This document shows positions 1 through 11,412 of a stretch of DNA of 64,000 nt, in pieces. How positions within the stretch are numbered: position 1 is the stretch's first letter; each line of letters begins with the position of its first letter. Made by a program: the position numbers and the translations under genes. This stretch comes from Cadophora sp. MPI-SDFR-AT-0126 (taxonomy: Eukaryota > Ascomycota > Leotiomycetes > Helotiales > Ploettnerulaceae). Location: assembly GCA_020747065.1 (NCBI GenBank), contig JAGMVK010000023.1:558001-622000 (forward strand). Reading direction: 5' to 3'. The notes beneath the pieces are model-generated. The model searched no databases. It was not told where the DNA came from and saw only the letters and a list, made by a program, of their open reading frames with translations.

Positions 1-1
1 T

Positions 2-1183
2 GTTGGTCGAAATGGGAATAATGAGAGTTGGATTATGGCTTGGGCAATCGTTGAATCGGAAAACAACGAGTCTTGGTCTTGGTTTATCGAAAGATTAGTT
101 CAAACCGTACCTGAGCTCGCTGATGTGCCTACTTATGGTGATCAAATCCCTTGCGTCATCTCCGATCGAAATACCTCACTTTTGAAAGCGATTCAAACGT
201 TTCTTCCAGCGGTTACTGACGTTTATTGCTGTTGGCACCTCCTCAAGAACATTCTCAACGTTACGAAACATGCGAACAAGAAGGCGATAAAAGAGGCGTG
301 GTGGAGGTTTCCGTTTGCGAAGAATGAAGTCGAATGGGCGCGTGCGATACGAAAGATGAGGGAGTTTGGAGGACAAGAAGTCGTTGACTATATCGAAGGT
401 CTTGATAAATCGAAGTTCTGTGTTTGGAAACTTCCTGGCGTGCGATATGGCCACAACTCTTCAGGCATTATAGAAGGACAGAATGGGCATATTCGAGAGC
501 TCCGCGAAATGGGAATCATGGAGTTATTGGATGCTCTTTGGAATCGATCATCGCGCAAACGTCAAGTTACTTACGAGGCCGCAAAACAATGGACAGAAAA
601 TCGCGATCGATATACCCCTTTTGCTCGCAAGAAGATTATGGCTAATACGTTATGGTCTCGCAAAGGAGCACAACAAGCCTTGATTACGGCACATACGGGG
701 AAAGATAAGGTGCTTGAGGCACGAATTCGGTGCCAATACGATGGAATTGGAGAGCGAATACACAACGTACGTTGTCAAGATTTTTGGTGCTCGTGCGGCC
801 ATTTCCAAGAATGGAGATTACCTTGTAGTCATGCGATTACTGCTATTCGATACGCCAAAAGAGATATTTGGGAATGGGTAGCACCTTTTTGGGAGCCCTT
901 TTACGTTGGAATATCAACTGCGTATCGCAATCATGTCGACGATCACGGAAGTTACGTTAATTTTCATATGCGAACGATCAAAATCGACGATATTGAGTCA
1001 GCTTGGTGCGACGACGAGTGTAGAGCTCCTCAACCAAAGGTCAATAAAGCAGGTCCAAATCAAAAGAAGAGAAAAGAGACAGGAGATATACCAGAAAAAG
1101 TAGCAGGACCTTCGGCATGTACACGTTGCGGGCAAATTGGGCATAATCGACGGAATAAACAATGCCCTGCGTACCGTGCGTAG
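2..1183 (+). CDS. Mutator-like (MULE) transposase, 5' end cut by the window
   Basis: This is the C-terminal part of a MULE-family cut-and-paste transposase, which acts in the nucleus on its own terminal inverted repeats. The frame is already open at base 2, and the first methionine (base 35) lies inside the conserved MULE core (the residues around it read WIMAWAIVESENNESW), so the true start is upstream of the window. Visible parts in order are the end of the DDE core with a CCWHLLKN stretch, a SWIM zinc finger (CSCGHFQEWRLPCSHA, CxCx10CxH) near residue 262, and a C-terminal zinc knuckle (CTRCGQIGHNRRNKQC). No internal stop is seen in the 382 residues shown, unlike most transposons in this window. 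No terminal repeat could be assigned downstream. The family call is secure; whether the whole gene is intact cannot be judged. Confidence 0.85.
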   Translation, partial: VGRNGNNESWIMAWAIVESENNESWSWFIERLVQTVPELADVPTYGDQIPCVISDRNTSLLKAIQTFLPAVTDVYCCWHLLKNILNVTKHANKKAIKEAWWRFPFAKNEVEWARAIRKMREFGGQEVVDYIEGLDKSKFCVWKLPGVRYGHNSSGIIEGQNGHIRELREMGIMELLDALWNRSSRKRQVTYEAAKQWTENRDRYTPFARKKIMANTLWSRKGAQQALITAHTGKDKVLEARIRCQYDGIGERIHNVRCQDFWCSCGHFQEWRLPCSHAITAIRYAKRDIWEWVAPFWEPFYVGISTAYRNHVDDHGSYVNFHMRTIKIDDIESAWCDDECRAPQPKVNKAGPNQKKRKETGDIPEKVAGPSACTRCGQIGHNRRNKQCPAYRA

Positions 1184-1495
1184 TATAATAATTGTCAATA
1201 TATTCTGATTCTTTGTTATTATTAATTTGCGTTGATTTACGTAGTCTTGATTTTTTATAATTGTGCGAATAACCTCATTTTACATTCTTTACTTTATAAT
1301 GTTTCCTTGCGTTCCGTACATTGCGCTGCATAGAGCGGCACTGCGATTTTGGTGTTGAGGCATGTAAAATAATGTTTCGGAAATGTTGAGGCATCGGAAA
1401 CAATTGGCCGTGATACTGGTCTGAATGCAAAAAAAGCCCTGACAACCTCACAGCCCTACGCCGGCACTTCCCTATCCAATAGGATGCACTTTTCC

Positions 1496-1533
1496 CATGC
1501 ACTCGCCCTCTTGCGATGTGCAACAAAACTTGA
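1496..1533 (+). repeat. Inverted repeat arm, left
   Basis: Starts catgc and contains tcgccctcttgcgatgtg and caacaaaacttga. It matches the reverse complement of 2337-2374 with only transition differences (A/G, C/T), which is the pattern expected of decayed transposon ends. The 840-bp interval between the arms has no recognisable gene. Confidence 0.5.
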
Positions 1534-2020
1534 AATGTGTTAGTGAAAGATGTTGATTGGAAGAGCATTGTGTCGGTGAGGCCTCCTGCAGATTTTGCGA
1601 TGTGCAACAAAAAAGGAGGGTGGTTTTTTCTCCTCCGCTTTTTCCCCACCTCCCATTAAAGGAATTCAAGATACTTTCTGAAGTGCCACCCTGCACTCCC
1701 ATTCAGTCCAGATCCACCGGCCCTGAGGCGGTAGCCCCCGGATCTCTTAAACAATAGTCGAAATTGCCGTCCGCATTATTACCCCGGTATTGAGGAAACT
1801 TGACTTTTCAAGCCAATTGTTCTGGCGAGGCAAGCCTCATGTGAATATTGACTTTATCGAACGTCAATGCACAGATGATGATTAGGGAGAATCAGAGAGC
1901 TCCGTAAGCATCTCGTCGCTTTTCTGCGAACCTAAATTAGCAGGGCCTTTGGGCTAACTCTACAAACAGAACTTCAAGTCAACAAACTTCATGCCAACTC
2001 TCCACCATAACACACGACCA

Positions 2021-2156
2021 CCCCGGTGGAGGATGACAGAAGAGGTGATGTGCGGACAAGCAAAGGCGAGTATGATTGCACTAGGCGGCAGGTGTGCAGG
2101 TATTGTTGACGGATTTTGCTCAATACTGTCTCTGACAGAGAGTTGAGGTGTTGGTC
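2021..2156 (-). repeat. Dispersed repeat, copy 1 of 2
   Basis: On the minus strand this block (cacctcaactct..., cagtattgagcaaaa..., ctcgcctttgct..., cacctcttctgtcatcctcc) is clearly related to 11084-11222 on the plus strand. Most differences are transitions. No coding capacity is recognised in either copy, so it is an unidentified repeat family. Confidence 0.6.
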
Positions 2157-2336
2157 ATGTGGTCTGTGCTGCGACTGGTTGTACGCCAGACCCCTCCAGA
2201 CCGCGGGCTTTCCCCGAGTTCCCTGCACGGCAGAAGCCGAAAACTCGGTTGCTACCCTAAAAAGGATCTGCCACTCATTCCTGTTATGCCTTTTCTCAGA
2301 TTGCGGGGAAGAGCTAGCTGTTCGACATGGGGCTCA

Positions 2337-2374
2337 AATTTTGTTGCACGTCGCAGGAGGGCGAACGCATGCTT
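2337..2374 (-). repeat. Inverted repeat arm, right
   Basis: Partner of 1496-1533: read on the minus strand it contains tcgccctcctgcgacgtg followed by caacaaaa. Differences from the left arm are transitions only. Confidence 0.5.
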
Positions 2375-2607
2375 AGCGAGCGATTAGTTTGCCAAGGGTC
2401 GCGGAGCTTGGCACGGTGGCAAAAATCGACGTGGTGTTCCTGTAGTAGGTCAGCCTAGGGGGCCTCCCCGCCGTGCCGCCTTGGCCATGAGGTACGCGAG
2501 CGCTAGGGCAGCGCGAGATTTTGGCAAGTCAGCTGCGGAAAACAGCGACGAAACTGGCCGAAAACAGCAGCCAGTGTCGTTATAATATTATGTGGTGTCT
2601 GATTCTA

Positions 2608-3904
2608 CTGTGGTCTTTGGGTAAATAATCCCACCCCTGAGGGTTAGGGTGGTTCTAGTATCTTCCACTTGGTAGGGGTCAGCACCCAATAATATTTAAA
2701 GCCTCTAATGCTGCTTTAAGTTACTTTCAACTCAATTCTAATAAGAAAATACCTTTCTAATTATCAATGGATTCAGAATACTTTGTTCCAACGCCTAAAA
2801 CGCCTGCGAAAGACTGTTCTCGCGATGATAGACTCCGCGTTCAAACCTTATACAACGATGCTCGCTGGACGCCCTCAGAGATTGCTCTCCAACTCAACCT
2901 TACCCTTGAACAAGTCAAATACGCTCTTCGCCATCGCGTTACCCCTCAGAAAACACGCTCTGGGAGACGTCCTTTACTTGGCCCTACGGAAAGGAAACAG
3001 CTAATTGAATGGGTATGCGCAAATAAGAAAAACAGAAGGACTCCTTGGTCTCAAATCCCTGGAATCTTTGGCTGGGACTGCAAGATATATGCGATTGAAA
3101 CCGCGTTCAAAAAAGAGGGTTTTGGACGGTATATTGCCTTGAAAAAGCCAAAGCTAACAGCTACACACGCAGCAATACGGCTTCAATGGGCGATTGATCA
3201 TTTGAATTGAACGGAAGAACAGTGGTTCCAGATATTTTGGACAGATGAAACGTGGGTAAAGCCTGGGAGGCATAGAAAGGTTAGAGTGACGAGAAGGAAA
3301 GGAGAGGCTCTTCACCCAGATTGCGTAGAGCCAAAGATTCAGAGGCAAATTGGCTGGATGTTTTGGGGAGGGATATCAGGCCGCTGGGGGAAAGGGCCTG
3401 GCTTATTTTGGGAGAAACGCTGGGGAACGATTAAATCAGAGAGTTACTGTGAGCATGTTGTACCTCTGATAGAAGATTACGTGAGAGGGAAAGGGTTAGA
3501 AATCATGCAAGATAACGCGGGAGGCCACGCTGCTAGAGATACTCTAGTTTTTATGAGAGAAAGGGGCCTTATTCCAATCTTTTGGCCTGCTCTTTCCCCT
3601 GATCTCAATCCAATTGAGACCCTTTGGAATAGGATTAAGGATATCCTTGAGGAAATGAACCCTGAGGTACACCGATCATATCCAAAGCTCCGCGCAGCTA
3701 TAATTGAGGCTTGGAACTCAATTACTAATAAGGAAATAAGGGATTTAATTAGGACAATGCCTCAACGATGTCAAGATGTGAAAGACGCTGGTGGTTGGCA
3801 TACAAAGTGGTAGTAGAATAGAAGTCATTTGCATAAAGCGGCATCAACTGTGCATTGGCCACATCAAACCCTCAGGGGTGGGATTATTTACCCAAAGACC
3901 ACAG
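2608..3904 (+). mobile_element. Complete Tc1/mariner-type DNA transposon with perfect 38-bp inverted repeats
   Basis: The element is bounded by perfect 38-bp terminal inverted repeats at 2608-2645 and 3867-3904. Each begins CTGTGGTCTTTGGGTAAATA reading inward. TA dinucleotides flank both ends (2606-2607 and 3905-3906), which is the target duplication of this superfamily. One transposase frame with DD34E spacing fills the interior. Total length is 1297 bp, normal for Tc1 elements. Identical repeats suggest fairly recent insertion, but the transposase carries a stop codon. Confidence 0.92.
2767..3813 (+). pseudogene. Tc1-type DD34E transposase with one internal TGA
   Basis: This frame would encode about 348 residues of a Tc1-family transposase, which cuts and rejoins DNA at the element's inverted repeats. 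The N-terminal half has two helix-turn-helix DNA-binding regions (RWTPSEIALQLN, then a GRRPLLG linker). The catalytic acids are D in WTDETW, D in IMQDNAGGH and E in SPDLNPIE, and 34 residues separate the last two. A single in-frame TGA at 3208-3210 interrupts the frame just before TEEQWFQIFW, where relatives have Trp. It is a G-to-A change in a TGG codon. The frame is otherwise open from ATG to TAG. It is either a freshly killed copy or needs readthrough, so inactive is the simplest reading. Confidence 0.88.
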
Positions 3905-4491
3905 TACTTCCACTGCGTCCCGGACGTTGCTACACACGGGCCGTGCGGCCCCGCTCGTATGCCAAGGGTTTGGACCTTGGTGCGGCCCAAAGATGAAGTT
4001 TGGATGGCAGAACCGTAATTGACCCGCTCGACGAGGGTAATTTGCGGCCGATCTTTTCTATCGCGCTTGGGCTTTACAGCACTCTTCCGACACAAGTCAC
4101 AGACAGAAGCTACCACAGTCATCGACCTGCATCACTGCTGCTCTCGAACCCTTCCGTTACTGGCGCTTCGGTTGCCATGGCTCGGACAGTGTCTTTCTTT
4201 GCTTTTCTATGTGAAGCGTCCTACCGAAGGTCTGATGCCTACTTTAAGAGTTGCCAGGAAATTGACCCAAAGAGCATTTATTATATATCTCTTTGCCTTA
4301 GAACGAGCCATGAATTCTAGACTCGACTCGTTACCTATTTCTCGCCCGCAGTCCTTCCATAGATCTTGACCTCCGGTCTGCCTTCCTCATCGTACACTTT
4401 ACTGCTTCAAACGCTCATCACCCAGCACCTGCACCTATGTTCGAGACTGACTTCCTTTTCCAGGTTCAATCAAACGCAGAACTTGAACGAC
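3905..4491. other. Spacer without recognisable genes
   Basis: Follows the right end of the Tc1 element. Open frames here are short, overlapping in several frames and without recognisable motifs. A TTATATATCTC stretch near 4280 could serve as a promoter for the small gene starting at 4492. Confidence 0.4.
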
Positions 4492-4818
4492 ATGTGCGAA
4501 TTCACGAAGAACTACTATATCTACACCTCATGCCTGGACCCCGGTGCGCACTTCATTGGCACCTCAGTCGATGGGAAGAAGGATCACAGATGTTCAAGGG
4601 GGCCCCACGAACGGTATATCGTAGTCCCAGGCCATTGCCCATTGTGCACACCAGGGTTCGATACCATGAGCATCCACGAGAAAGAAGGCATCGACCTTAC
4701 GGCACTTACGGCTGACGCAATGAAAACCAGGCCCGGTCGGGGTCCCAAACTCCAATCGCACCGATGCCACAGCAGTCTTCTCGAAACAAGATGTGGAAAG
4801 CACCTTGATCTACGTTGA
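4492..4818 (+). CDS. Small cysteine-containing hypothetical protein
   Basis: A 108-residue frame starting MCEFTKNYYIYTSC. The first half resembles small fungal proteins that begin with MC, an aromatic run (YYIY) and paired cysteines, ending in a CPLC motif (HCPLCTPGF), which may bind a metal. I chose the ATG at 4492 rather than the upstream in-frame ATG (4366) because the family-like sequence starts there and the upstream 42 residues look like untranslated leader. There is no signal peptide or membrane segment. Function is unknown. It could also be a chance frame, since there is no second line of evidence beyond the motif pattern. Confidence 0.42.
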   Translation: MCEFTKNYYIYTSCLDPGAHFIGTSVDGKKDHRCSRGPHERYIVVPGHCPLCTPGFDTMSIHEKEGIDLTALTADAMKTRPGRGPKLQSHRCHSSLLETRCGKHLDLR

Positions 4819-7800
4819 ATACTCCCAGGTCAACCTACATACCACACCATGCATCCCGGGGATGGCGGGGGAGGCGTTCTAGTCGCCGTCGGCACAAGAG
4901 GCAGAATAGGCTGCAAACACGCAGATTGGAGGTGGGTGACCACGATAGGGTATGGGGATTTCGTGGGTCACGTGCTGTGAGTCACAGTTTGTGGAAGTCG
5001 GGAGAAACGTAGTGGTAGATGGGGATCTTGTAGGCAAGTTTGTTGCAAGTCTTCGCGTGCGCTCTTTTGTGCGCATATGCATCTGAGTGTATATATTGCT
5101 CGCCGGACGCGAAACGGAACATATCTCTGCACTCGGCAGCCCAGCTGTATCTCGGTTGGCAGCTCATCTTCCTGTTTCCTGTCGAATTAATCACATTCAT
5201 CCTGTGGCGGAAAGCTCTTGCAAGGAATCTGAGATTGTACGGCTGAGGAGTTGCGCGACACGAACAAAATTTGTGGCCGAGGTCACGTGAGGAATACTGT
5301 CTGGATGCGGCATTTATTTAAAAATCAATTCTCTGTGGAAATTGAGCGGAGAAAGAGTGGGTCGTGTAGCTTAGAATGGAGAGAAGTGTCTCTGTTTCTT
5401 TTTTCTTTTCCTTTTTTGGGGGGAGGCAAAATATCTACTGTCCACGTCGTAGATGTTTTAAGGCAAAAAACACAAGGCGCCAGGCCACGCACAATCCGAG
5501 CCATCAATGTTCAGCCACGTTTTACCCCGCGATTTTGAGCCAGAAAAGCCCCACCAGGTCCTCGGTTCCAAATCGCCTTTGGTTCCGCATCCTGCTCTGG
5601 CTCATGCCTCTGCCCCGATTCCTCAAATCCCACATCTACTATGAATGAGATTAGCTGGATGCAAGTTGAAGGTAGTGACGTCAAGAAAAAGGTTGTCTAC
5701 CTTGAACCGTTTTCAATAGAAATTGCAAGGCGCTTCCATTCACTGAATTCGAAACTGCGTCTTCGCCCGAGACACGAATGCATGTAATCATGTATTCAGG
5801 TGACCCTTCCTTTGAGTTGGTTTGCAACGAGCAGTCTGCAGACGCTGGAAGTTCCTCCTAGGCCTATATGTCAGGCGATTTTGGGTGTGGGAAAGACGAA
5901 GAGAAGTGAAGATGAGACACACCGAAACTAGCATGATTAACATGCTTGTAGAACGGCCAAAATGCCCCGTCTAGTTTTATATTAGACATACCTCTTTGGA
6001 CGCGTCTCATTTCCGCAACGTACCTCACGAGAAGTTATCGGGCAGCTGTGACCGGACCAGGCCATGGTTACTTGAGCAGTAGAGGACGTCATTTTGCAAG
6101 CTTTCAGCAGGCTACACATATGCCTATATTACTCCCGCTCTATAGAAGGTAACGAGCCACTTCTTATGCCCTCTGCGGCACACTATTTCTCGAAACGACT
6201 CCCCAGGAATATTCAGATAACAGTCCCTTTATTGGTCAGTTGTTCACACGGCTATCCAGCTTAGAACACTTTCTCGAGGTGGCGTATTTTATTAAGGCGG
6301 TTTGTATTTACTTGCACTCGAGCCAAAGTGATTCAACGTTTCGAATCGATGGATATGCTTGGTCCCGGGATAGCGGGCATGGGGTCTCGGGAAGCTCCGC
6401 GAGGAATCCCGTGCGTATCATCTGGCCTATTTAAAGGAAACGCCACATTCTTTGTAGAGATAAGACGTCTGTCGAATCATAATATTTCTAGCCTTCTAAC
6501 GATGAATTTTATAGTGGAGTCAGAATGTCTGATTGATAGATTGCTTAAGAGGAGAACCGGCTGCTGAGACGCGCCAGTCTCTTCGTAGCTCGGATGGGCT
6601 TTCCGATAACCAGTTTATATGACTGTGCATGCATGGTCTACAGCGAAGAAACAGTGGCCTCCGAGCCTTGTTCGCGCATTGATGATGCTCTACTAGGCCA
6701 TCCCAAGCCGTTGGAATCAACCACAGACGGCCTCGGCCCTGTGACAGATCAGCACGGACGTGTAGCAAGGTCTTTGTGAACGTTGTAAAGGGAGTTCTGA
6801 AGCGCCGTGGCTGATCACGCACTGAGTCCATTTGGAAAGTCGAAGGAAGCTGAGCCCGAGAACCTTGAAACGGAGACTGCAAGAAAAATCGATACGAATG
6901 AGCGAATTATCCAATGATCGGTCATGAGAATGAGATAGGATGGAATATCTGTAAGTAGTTCCGGTCTCCTCCGTCCCGGATCAACGCCGACCCGCGTTGT
7001 GATTTAAAAAGCTGTACCCCACATCGGCACATCATGACCGTGCGCATGCGCATCCCGATTGAAAGGATCGGTTGTCATCTGAAGCCAGGGTTTTTGGACT
7101 TTGGCGCAGGCCAACAAGCGGCGAGATATTGAAGTGCAGCGACGTTAGGGGAAGAAGAGAAGGAGAAGTGAAACGGAAGAAAGACGAAAAGGTGTTGTTT
7201 CCATGTAAGGATCCGCAAGTTCGTGGCGTAAGCCGCAAACGCCTCCCGTATCGCCCCTCCAGTCAGACAAATTGAGCTTTAGATTGGGGGCGCCACATCT
7301 TCTCAGCCACCACCTGTTGCAGCTAAATCCCTGCGCGATCAACATGAAGCAGAGGTTTGGACCAGCCATCATGGTTCAATCACTCCCTATTGGGATATGG
7401 TCTTTGGGGAGAGGCTTGCTGGGTTCTCGTCGAAAGAGACAAACTGGTGCATATCTATATCTATTGCTACTCTGCAAAGGCCGGAGATAGAGGTGGAGAT
7501 TGGCTAATAACTACTGGATCCCTATAAATTATGAATGATAGAGGGGAGTAGTGGTGTTGGTTATGTTCCGACGGTGCTCTAGCTCTTTCCATGGAATCAG
7601 CGTTCATATTTCGAGATGGGCGGATAGCTCGAGTTTGAACGGACTTCCTGGATTGTCAAAAGGCCTTGATACCCCTGGGTAGGTTCTGATTGTTGAGGAG
7701 GGTGCCACCCTTGTCATCAGGGCTGTTCAATTGATCGGCTTGGAACATCCTAGCACACATACGCGCTAGAACGTTTCACCACGAAGCGAGACCCCAGAAC

Positions 7801-8370
7801 TTTAAACTTACCCCACTTCGTATCTCAGAACCTAATCTTTGCAGAGCCTGCACACACTTGGTTGCTTTCCCTGACCCGCACTAGCTCTGCACATCCCCCT
7901 CACATTTCGACGCTTTTACCGCTGCCGCTCCTGCCGTACCATCGTCGATCAACTCATAACGAAGCTCACATCAAACCCGTCATCTCGGTGGATTTTCTCT
8001 TTCTTGTTACACTTGGAAAGAGAATCTTTCTCTTTCTTCTCTCTCACCTCTCTCTTCCTCTTTCTCTAATTGTCGCCGCTTTTTATTCTCTGATCTCTTG
8101 TTGGCCTGCACCAAGTCCCAAACCCTGGCTTTAGCTCTCCCCTTTCCATCGGGACCGGCATACGCATGGACGCTCTGTAGCTCGGGTGAGTTATCCGATG
8201 ACCAGTTCATGGGACCTGCATCTAGAACGAAGTCTGTGATGACAAGGTTCACTTCTTAATTTCTAGTTGGCTCTCCCGAACAAATATCACTCGAAAAGGA
8301 CGTCGTGGCAGGAGCGCCGCACCATTTCTTGAGCATTATTCTTTCAGTTAGTAACAACCTCTAATTCATT
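4819..8370. other. Long intergenic region
   Basis: About 3.5 kb with only short, mutually overlapping frames. The last 500 bp (from about 7800) are pyrimidine-rich with many CTTTCTCT runs and probably are promoter and leader of the zinc-finger gene that follows. Two related stretches of about 47 bp lie at 6585-6631 and 8174-8221 (both contain gtagctcgg, tccgat and accagtt). Confidence 0.45.
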
Positions 8371-10658
8371 ATGGAGATTCTCCACCACGGTCAAAGACCG
8401 TCTTTAGCCCTACCCGAGATCTATGTTTATGTCTCGAACCCTTCCGATCGATTTCGAACGTGGAGTAGATCGAATCCACAAAATTCGACCTTTCCTACGA
8501 CTTCTTCTCGGCCAATATCAACACTGAATGCCAGAGACCCGGTGCCACCTCCACTCCCTCCACAACGACACCTTACAGACACTGCAGACGGGGGAAATAA
8601 TGGGCCAGATATTACTTGGCAGTGGGGCAACTCTCACGGGCGCGATTCGGGGAGATCTATATCATCAGTCGTCCTAGCTTCGAGCTCATATGGGAGTTTG
8701 ACGAGTCCGAAAAGCATGTCGAACGAGCAGCCGAACTTTGCGCGCCGTGGAAGTTCTACCTTGACGAGTAGATCAATGTCAGACGGAGACGCTAGGGAGC
8801 AAGTTTATCTAGGGATAGATGAAGGATACGCAAGTCTCTGTGGTACCAGCATCGGATCCAAAAAGTCAGTTCTGCCGCTCTCTCACGAAGGATATAGCGC
8901 AGGAGGCACACTGCGCTACGCGCTTTTGCATTCACTGAGGGAACTTGTTGTGGCTATCACATGAGCGATTTCTAGTGTTCGCAGTATGGTCCACCTCTAT
9001 GCTATCAAAGTCATTCCTTTAAATCTCAAAACAGTTCTCTTGTCAACGATACTAATTTTACGAAGGTCGAAATACCAAGACCCCTCAGGCCCCAGGACTG
9101 GCTTCCAAAGCTCTATCCATGCCAAATTTCGAACCAATACCCGGGCATACGATAACTCATTATTGCAGAAGCTGGATGCTTGTTGGGGGAGCGAAAACAC
9201 TCCACCTCCACGCGGCCACTCGAAATCTGCCTTCACCTCTTCTATGAGCGACGCTTCACCAACATCACGGATAATCTTACAGCACCGGCATCCCAATCAG
9301 CTCAAGCCATTATCTCTGTCAATTAACACAAGCAGACCGGGACTTGCGAGATGTGCAGATACCCCGCTGTCATCGGATATCTCACCTGGAAATCTCTGCT
9401 CGGGATTTGGATTGCAACGGCAGTTTGAATATGGATCGCCAAGTGATATGGCAGAGTCCGATAGGTCTTCTCCGCCGCACGTTCCAGACCATGATGTTGA
9501 TTTTCAGATAGAAGAGCCGCTGCCCAGGCAACTTCGGATTGATGATTATTCTGCTCGACCTGATGTGTATTCACGGGGCTCGATGGCTGGCCAGAAAAGT
9601 CGAGCATCTTCTCCACCAAGGCAGGATGGCCCATTTCTACATCCTGCAGGCAGCGCAAGTTATCTCTTCCGATGGGGCGAGTCTGGATCGCGGTCCGCAC
9701 CAAGTTCAAGTTCCCACTCGATCTCTGGGTCCGTGTCGTCCACTAACCTGAGAAGTAATCCATGCGCGACCACGCCGTCCCTTGCCGGGAGTAGAATAAT
9801 AATTATGGACTCACACGGACGATTCTCTCCTAGCGGCATCTCACCCGGAGCTACAGACACGGGAAGCGATTCGACTTCTGTTACTTATCAGCACCACACG
9901 TTGTCCAAACCCAGACCACTCGTGATATCCCGCAAGCTCTCCAGCAGCATTGGGCACGCAAAAGACAATAGCGCGCTAAAGATCCAAGGCGGCTTCATAT
10001 GCGAATGCTGTCCCAAAAAGCGCAAGAGATTTGACTCTCAAGAAGAACGCAGGTAAATTTCCCCTTTCGTCTAAACCCGCTACATCATGCTAACAAATAT
10101 CTCAGTTCCCACGAACAAGAAAAATGCTACGAATGCGGCTACTGCCGCAGCCGTTTCAAAAACAAGAACGAGATGAATCGTCATCAAAATTCCGTCCATG
10201 TCCGGCGCCATTCCTGGTCCTGCGCGGCGATCTCCAGCTATGCAGCGGCCTTCCATGCCTCCCCAACTCTCCCCAACTCAGCCGACACCTGCGGGTACTG
10301 CGGAGAAGATTTCCTACGATCCGGTATCTCCTCTCCTTCCTCTTCCGGGCCTCAAATCGCCATTGCCACAGAGCAAGACTGGGAAGTGAGAATTGGGCAC
10401 TTGCAGGAAATGCACAAATTCGGGGAATGCGACCATGCGAAGAAGTTCTTCAGGGCGGATCACTTTAAGCAGCATTTGATACATAGCCATGCGGGGTGTG
10501 GTAACTGGATTAGTATGTTGGAGAATATGTGCAGGAGGGATGAGACGTTGCCGGAGCCGTTCAGGGGCCCTGAAATGGTTAGTCCGGGACGGGGCGGGAC
10601 CAGGGTAGGGATGATTAGTGAGGAACAGGTTCTTACCGTGTTTGGAAGAGAAAGCTAG
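8371..10658 (+). CDS. Fungal C2H2-type zinc-finger protein (three or more exons)
   Basis: This belongs to a conserved ascomycete family with a long Ser/Pro-rich N-terminus and a C-terminal cluster of Cys/His fingers, probably nuclear and DNA-binding. The finger block begins FICECCPKKRKRFDS (near 10000). It continues through CYECGYCRSRFKNKNEMNRH, HSWSC, TCGYCGEDF and DHFKQHLIHSHAG, all family hallmarks. A clean 53-bp intron lies at 10053-10105 (GTAAAT donor, GCTAAC branch, CTCAG acceptor) and joins in phase. The first frame (8371-8964) and the second (8986-10052) are in the same register but separated by a TGA at 8962. Both contain family-like sequence (PPPLPPQRH and TWQWGNS upstream, RAYDNSLLQK and NTPPPRG downstream), so I infer an intron between about 8840 and 9066. 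Its exact splice sites are not resolved. The stop is at 10656-10658. Confidence 0.82.
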
Positions 10659-11412
10659 GGTTCAGTTCAGCCTGTTCTGGCTGTTCCTATTCTGGATATT
10701 CCTGTTTTGGATATTCTCATATTCCTATTCTAGATGTTCCTATTTAATCGAGCGGGATTTGTTTTATCCAGATCGGCTCGAGATCGTGACCTTTAGCTTA
10801 GGTACCGTAAAGACGGTTCGAGCAAGGCACGTGATGCTTTCTGCGGGCACACAGGCAAATTTCAAAATGTCCAGGCGCAGGAAAGACTTTTGACTTTGTA
10901 AAATAATAGAGACAGTTCCGCAATTCGCATACACAAAGTTATTCTATTATATCATAATCTGCCCCTTCTCGGCCGATGTGAGTTCATCCTTCTGCGTCAT
11001 GTTCGTTATCTCCATTTCGGTGGGAGCACAGACCACGTATGACCTGCGTTGAAGTGCAGTCATTTGGCAGTCGGCAGGCTCTCGACCAGCACCTCAACTC
11101 TCCCCCAGAGACAGTATTGAGCAAAACCCGTCAATAATACCTACACACCTACTCGTGCAATCATGCTCGCCTTTGCTCGTCCACACCATCACCTCTTCTG
11201 TCATCCTCCGCTAGGGTGGAGAAAGTAGAGGCATTGCGACCCTCTTTCATCATCATCATCATCACCTCTTTCATCAACCTCCTGCATCTCTCCGCAGCCT
11301 TGTCACTGTCAGATCCTCAGTAGTTTAACCGGTTGATGATTTTTGCTATGCGTAACAAACGACATATCCCGCTAGGAGAATAAGGATTTGGGCCACGAGG
11401 GTGGGAGCTGTT
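10659..11412. other. Intergenic region with a simple-sequence stretch and a repeat copy
   Basis: Just after the zinc-finger gene stop is a low-complexity run of ttcctattctggat-like words (10672-10745). The only other feature is the dispersed repeat at 11084-11222. No gene recognised. Confidence 0.5.
11084..11222 (+). repeat. Dispersed repeat, copy 2 of 2
   Basis: Plus-strand relative of 2021-2156. Shared words include cagtattgagcaaaa and cacctcttctgtcatcctcc. It lies just downstream of the zinc-finger gene and is of unknown origin. Confidence 0.6.

Larger units (their letters stand above)
1184..2607. other. Gene-free spacer with short repeats
   Basis: About 1.4 kb between the MULE transposase and the Tc1 element. 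I see no convincing gene. It holds a pair of inverted repeats (1496-1533 and 2337-2374) and one copy of a dispersed repeat (2021-2156), so it is probably old transposon debris. A third, partial copy of the inverted-repeat core (tgcgatgtgcaacaaaa) lies at about 1596-1612. Confidence 0.5.

Noticed and set aside
3208..3210. RIP as the cause of the Tc1 TGA
   Set aside because: The mutated base is not in a CpA context on either strand, so the change is only a generic G-to-A transition.
7862..8134. 90-residue Leu/Pro-rich frame
   Set aside because: It lies in the pyrimidine-rich leader of the C2H2 gene and its composition follows the CT-rich DNA.
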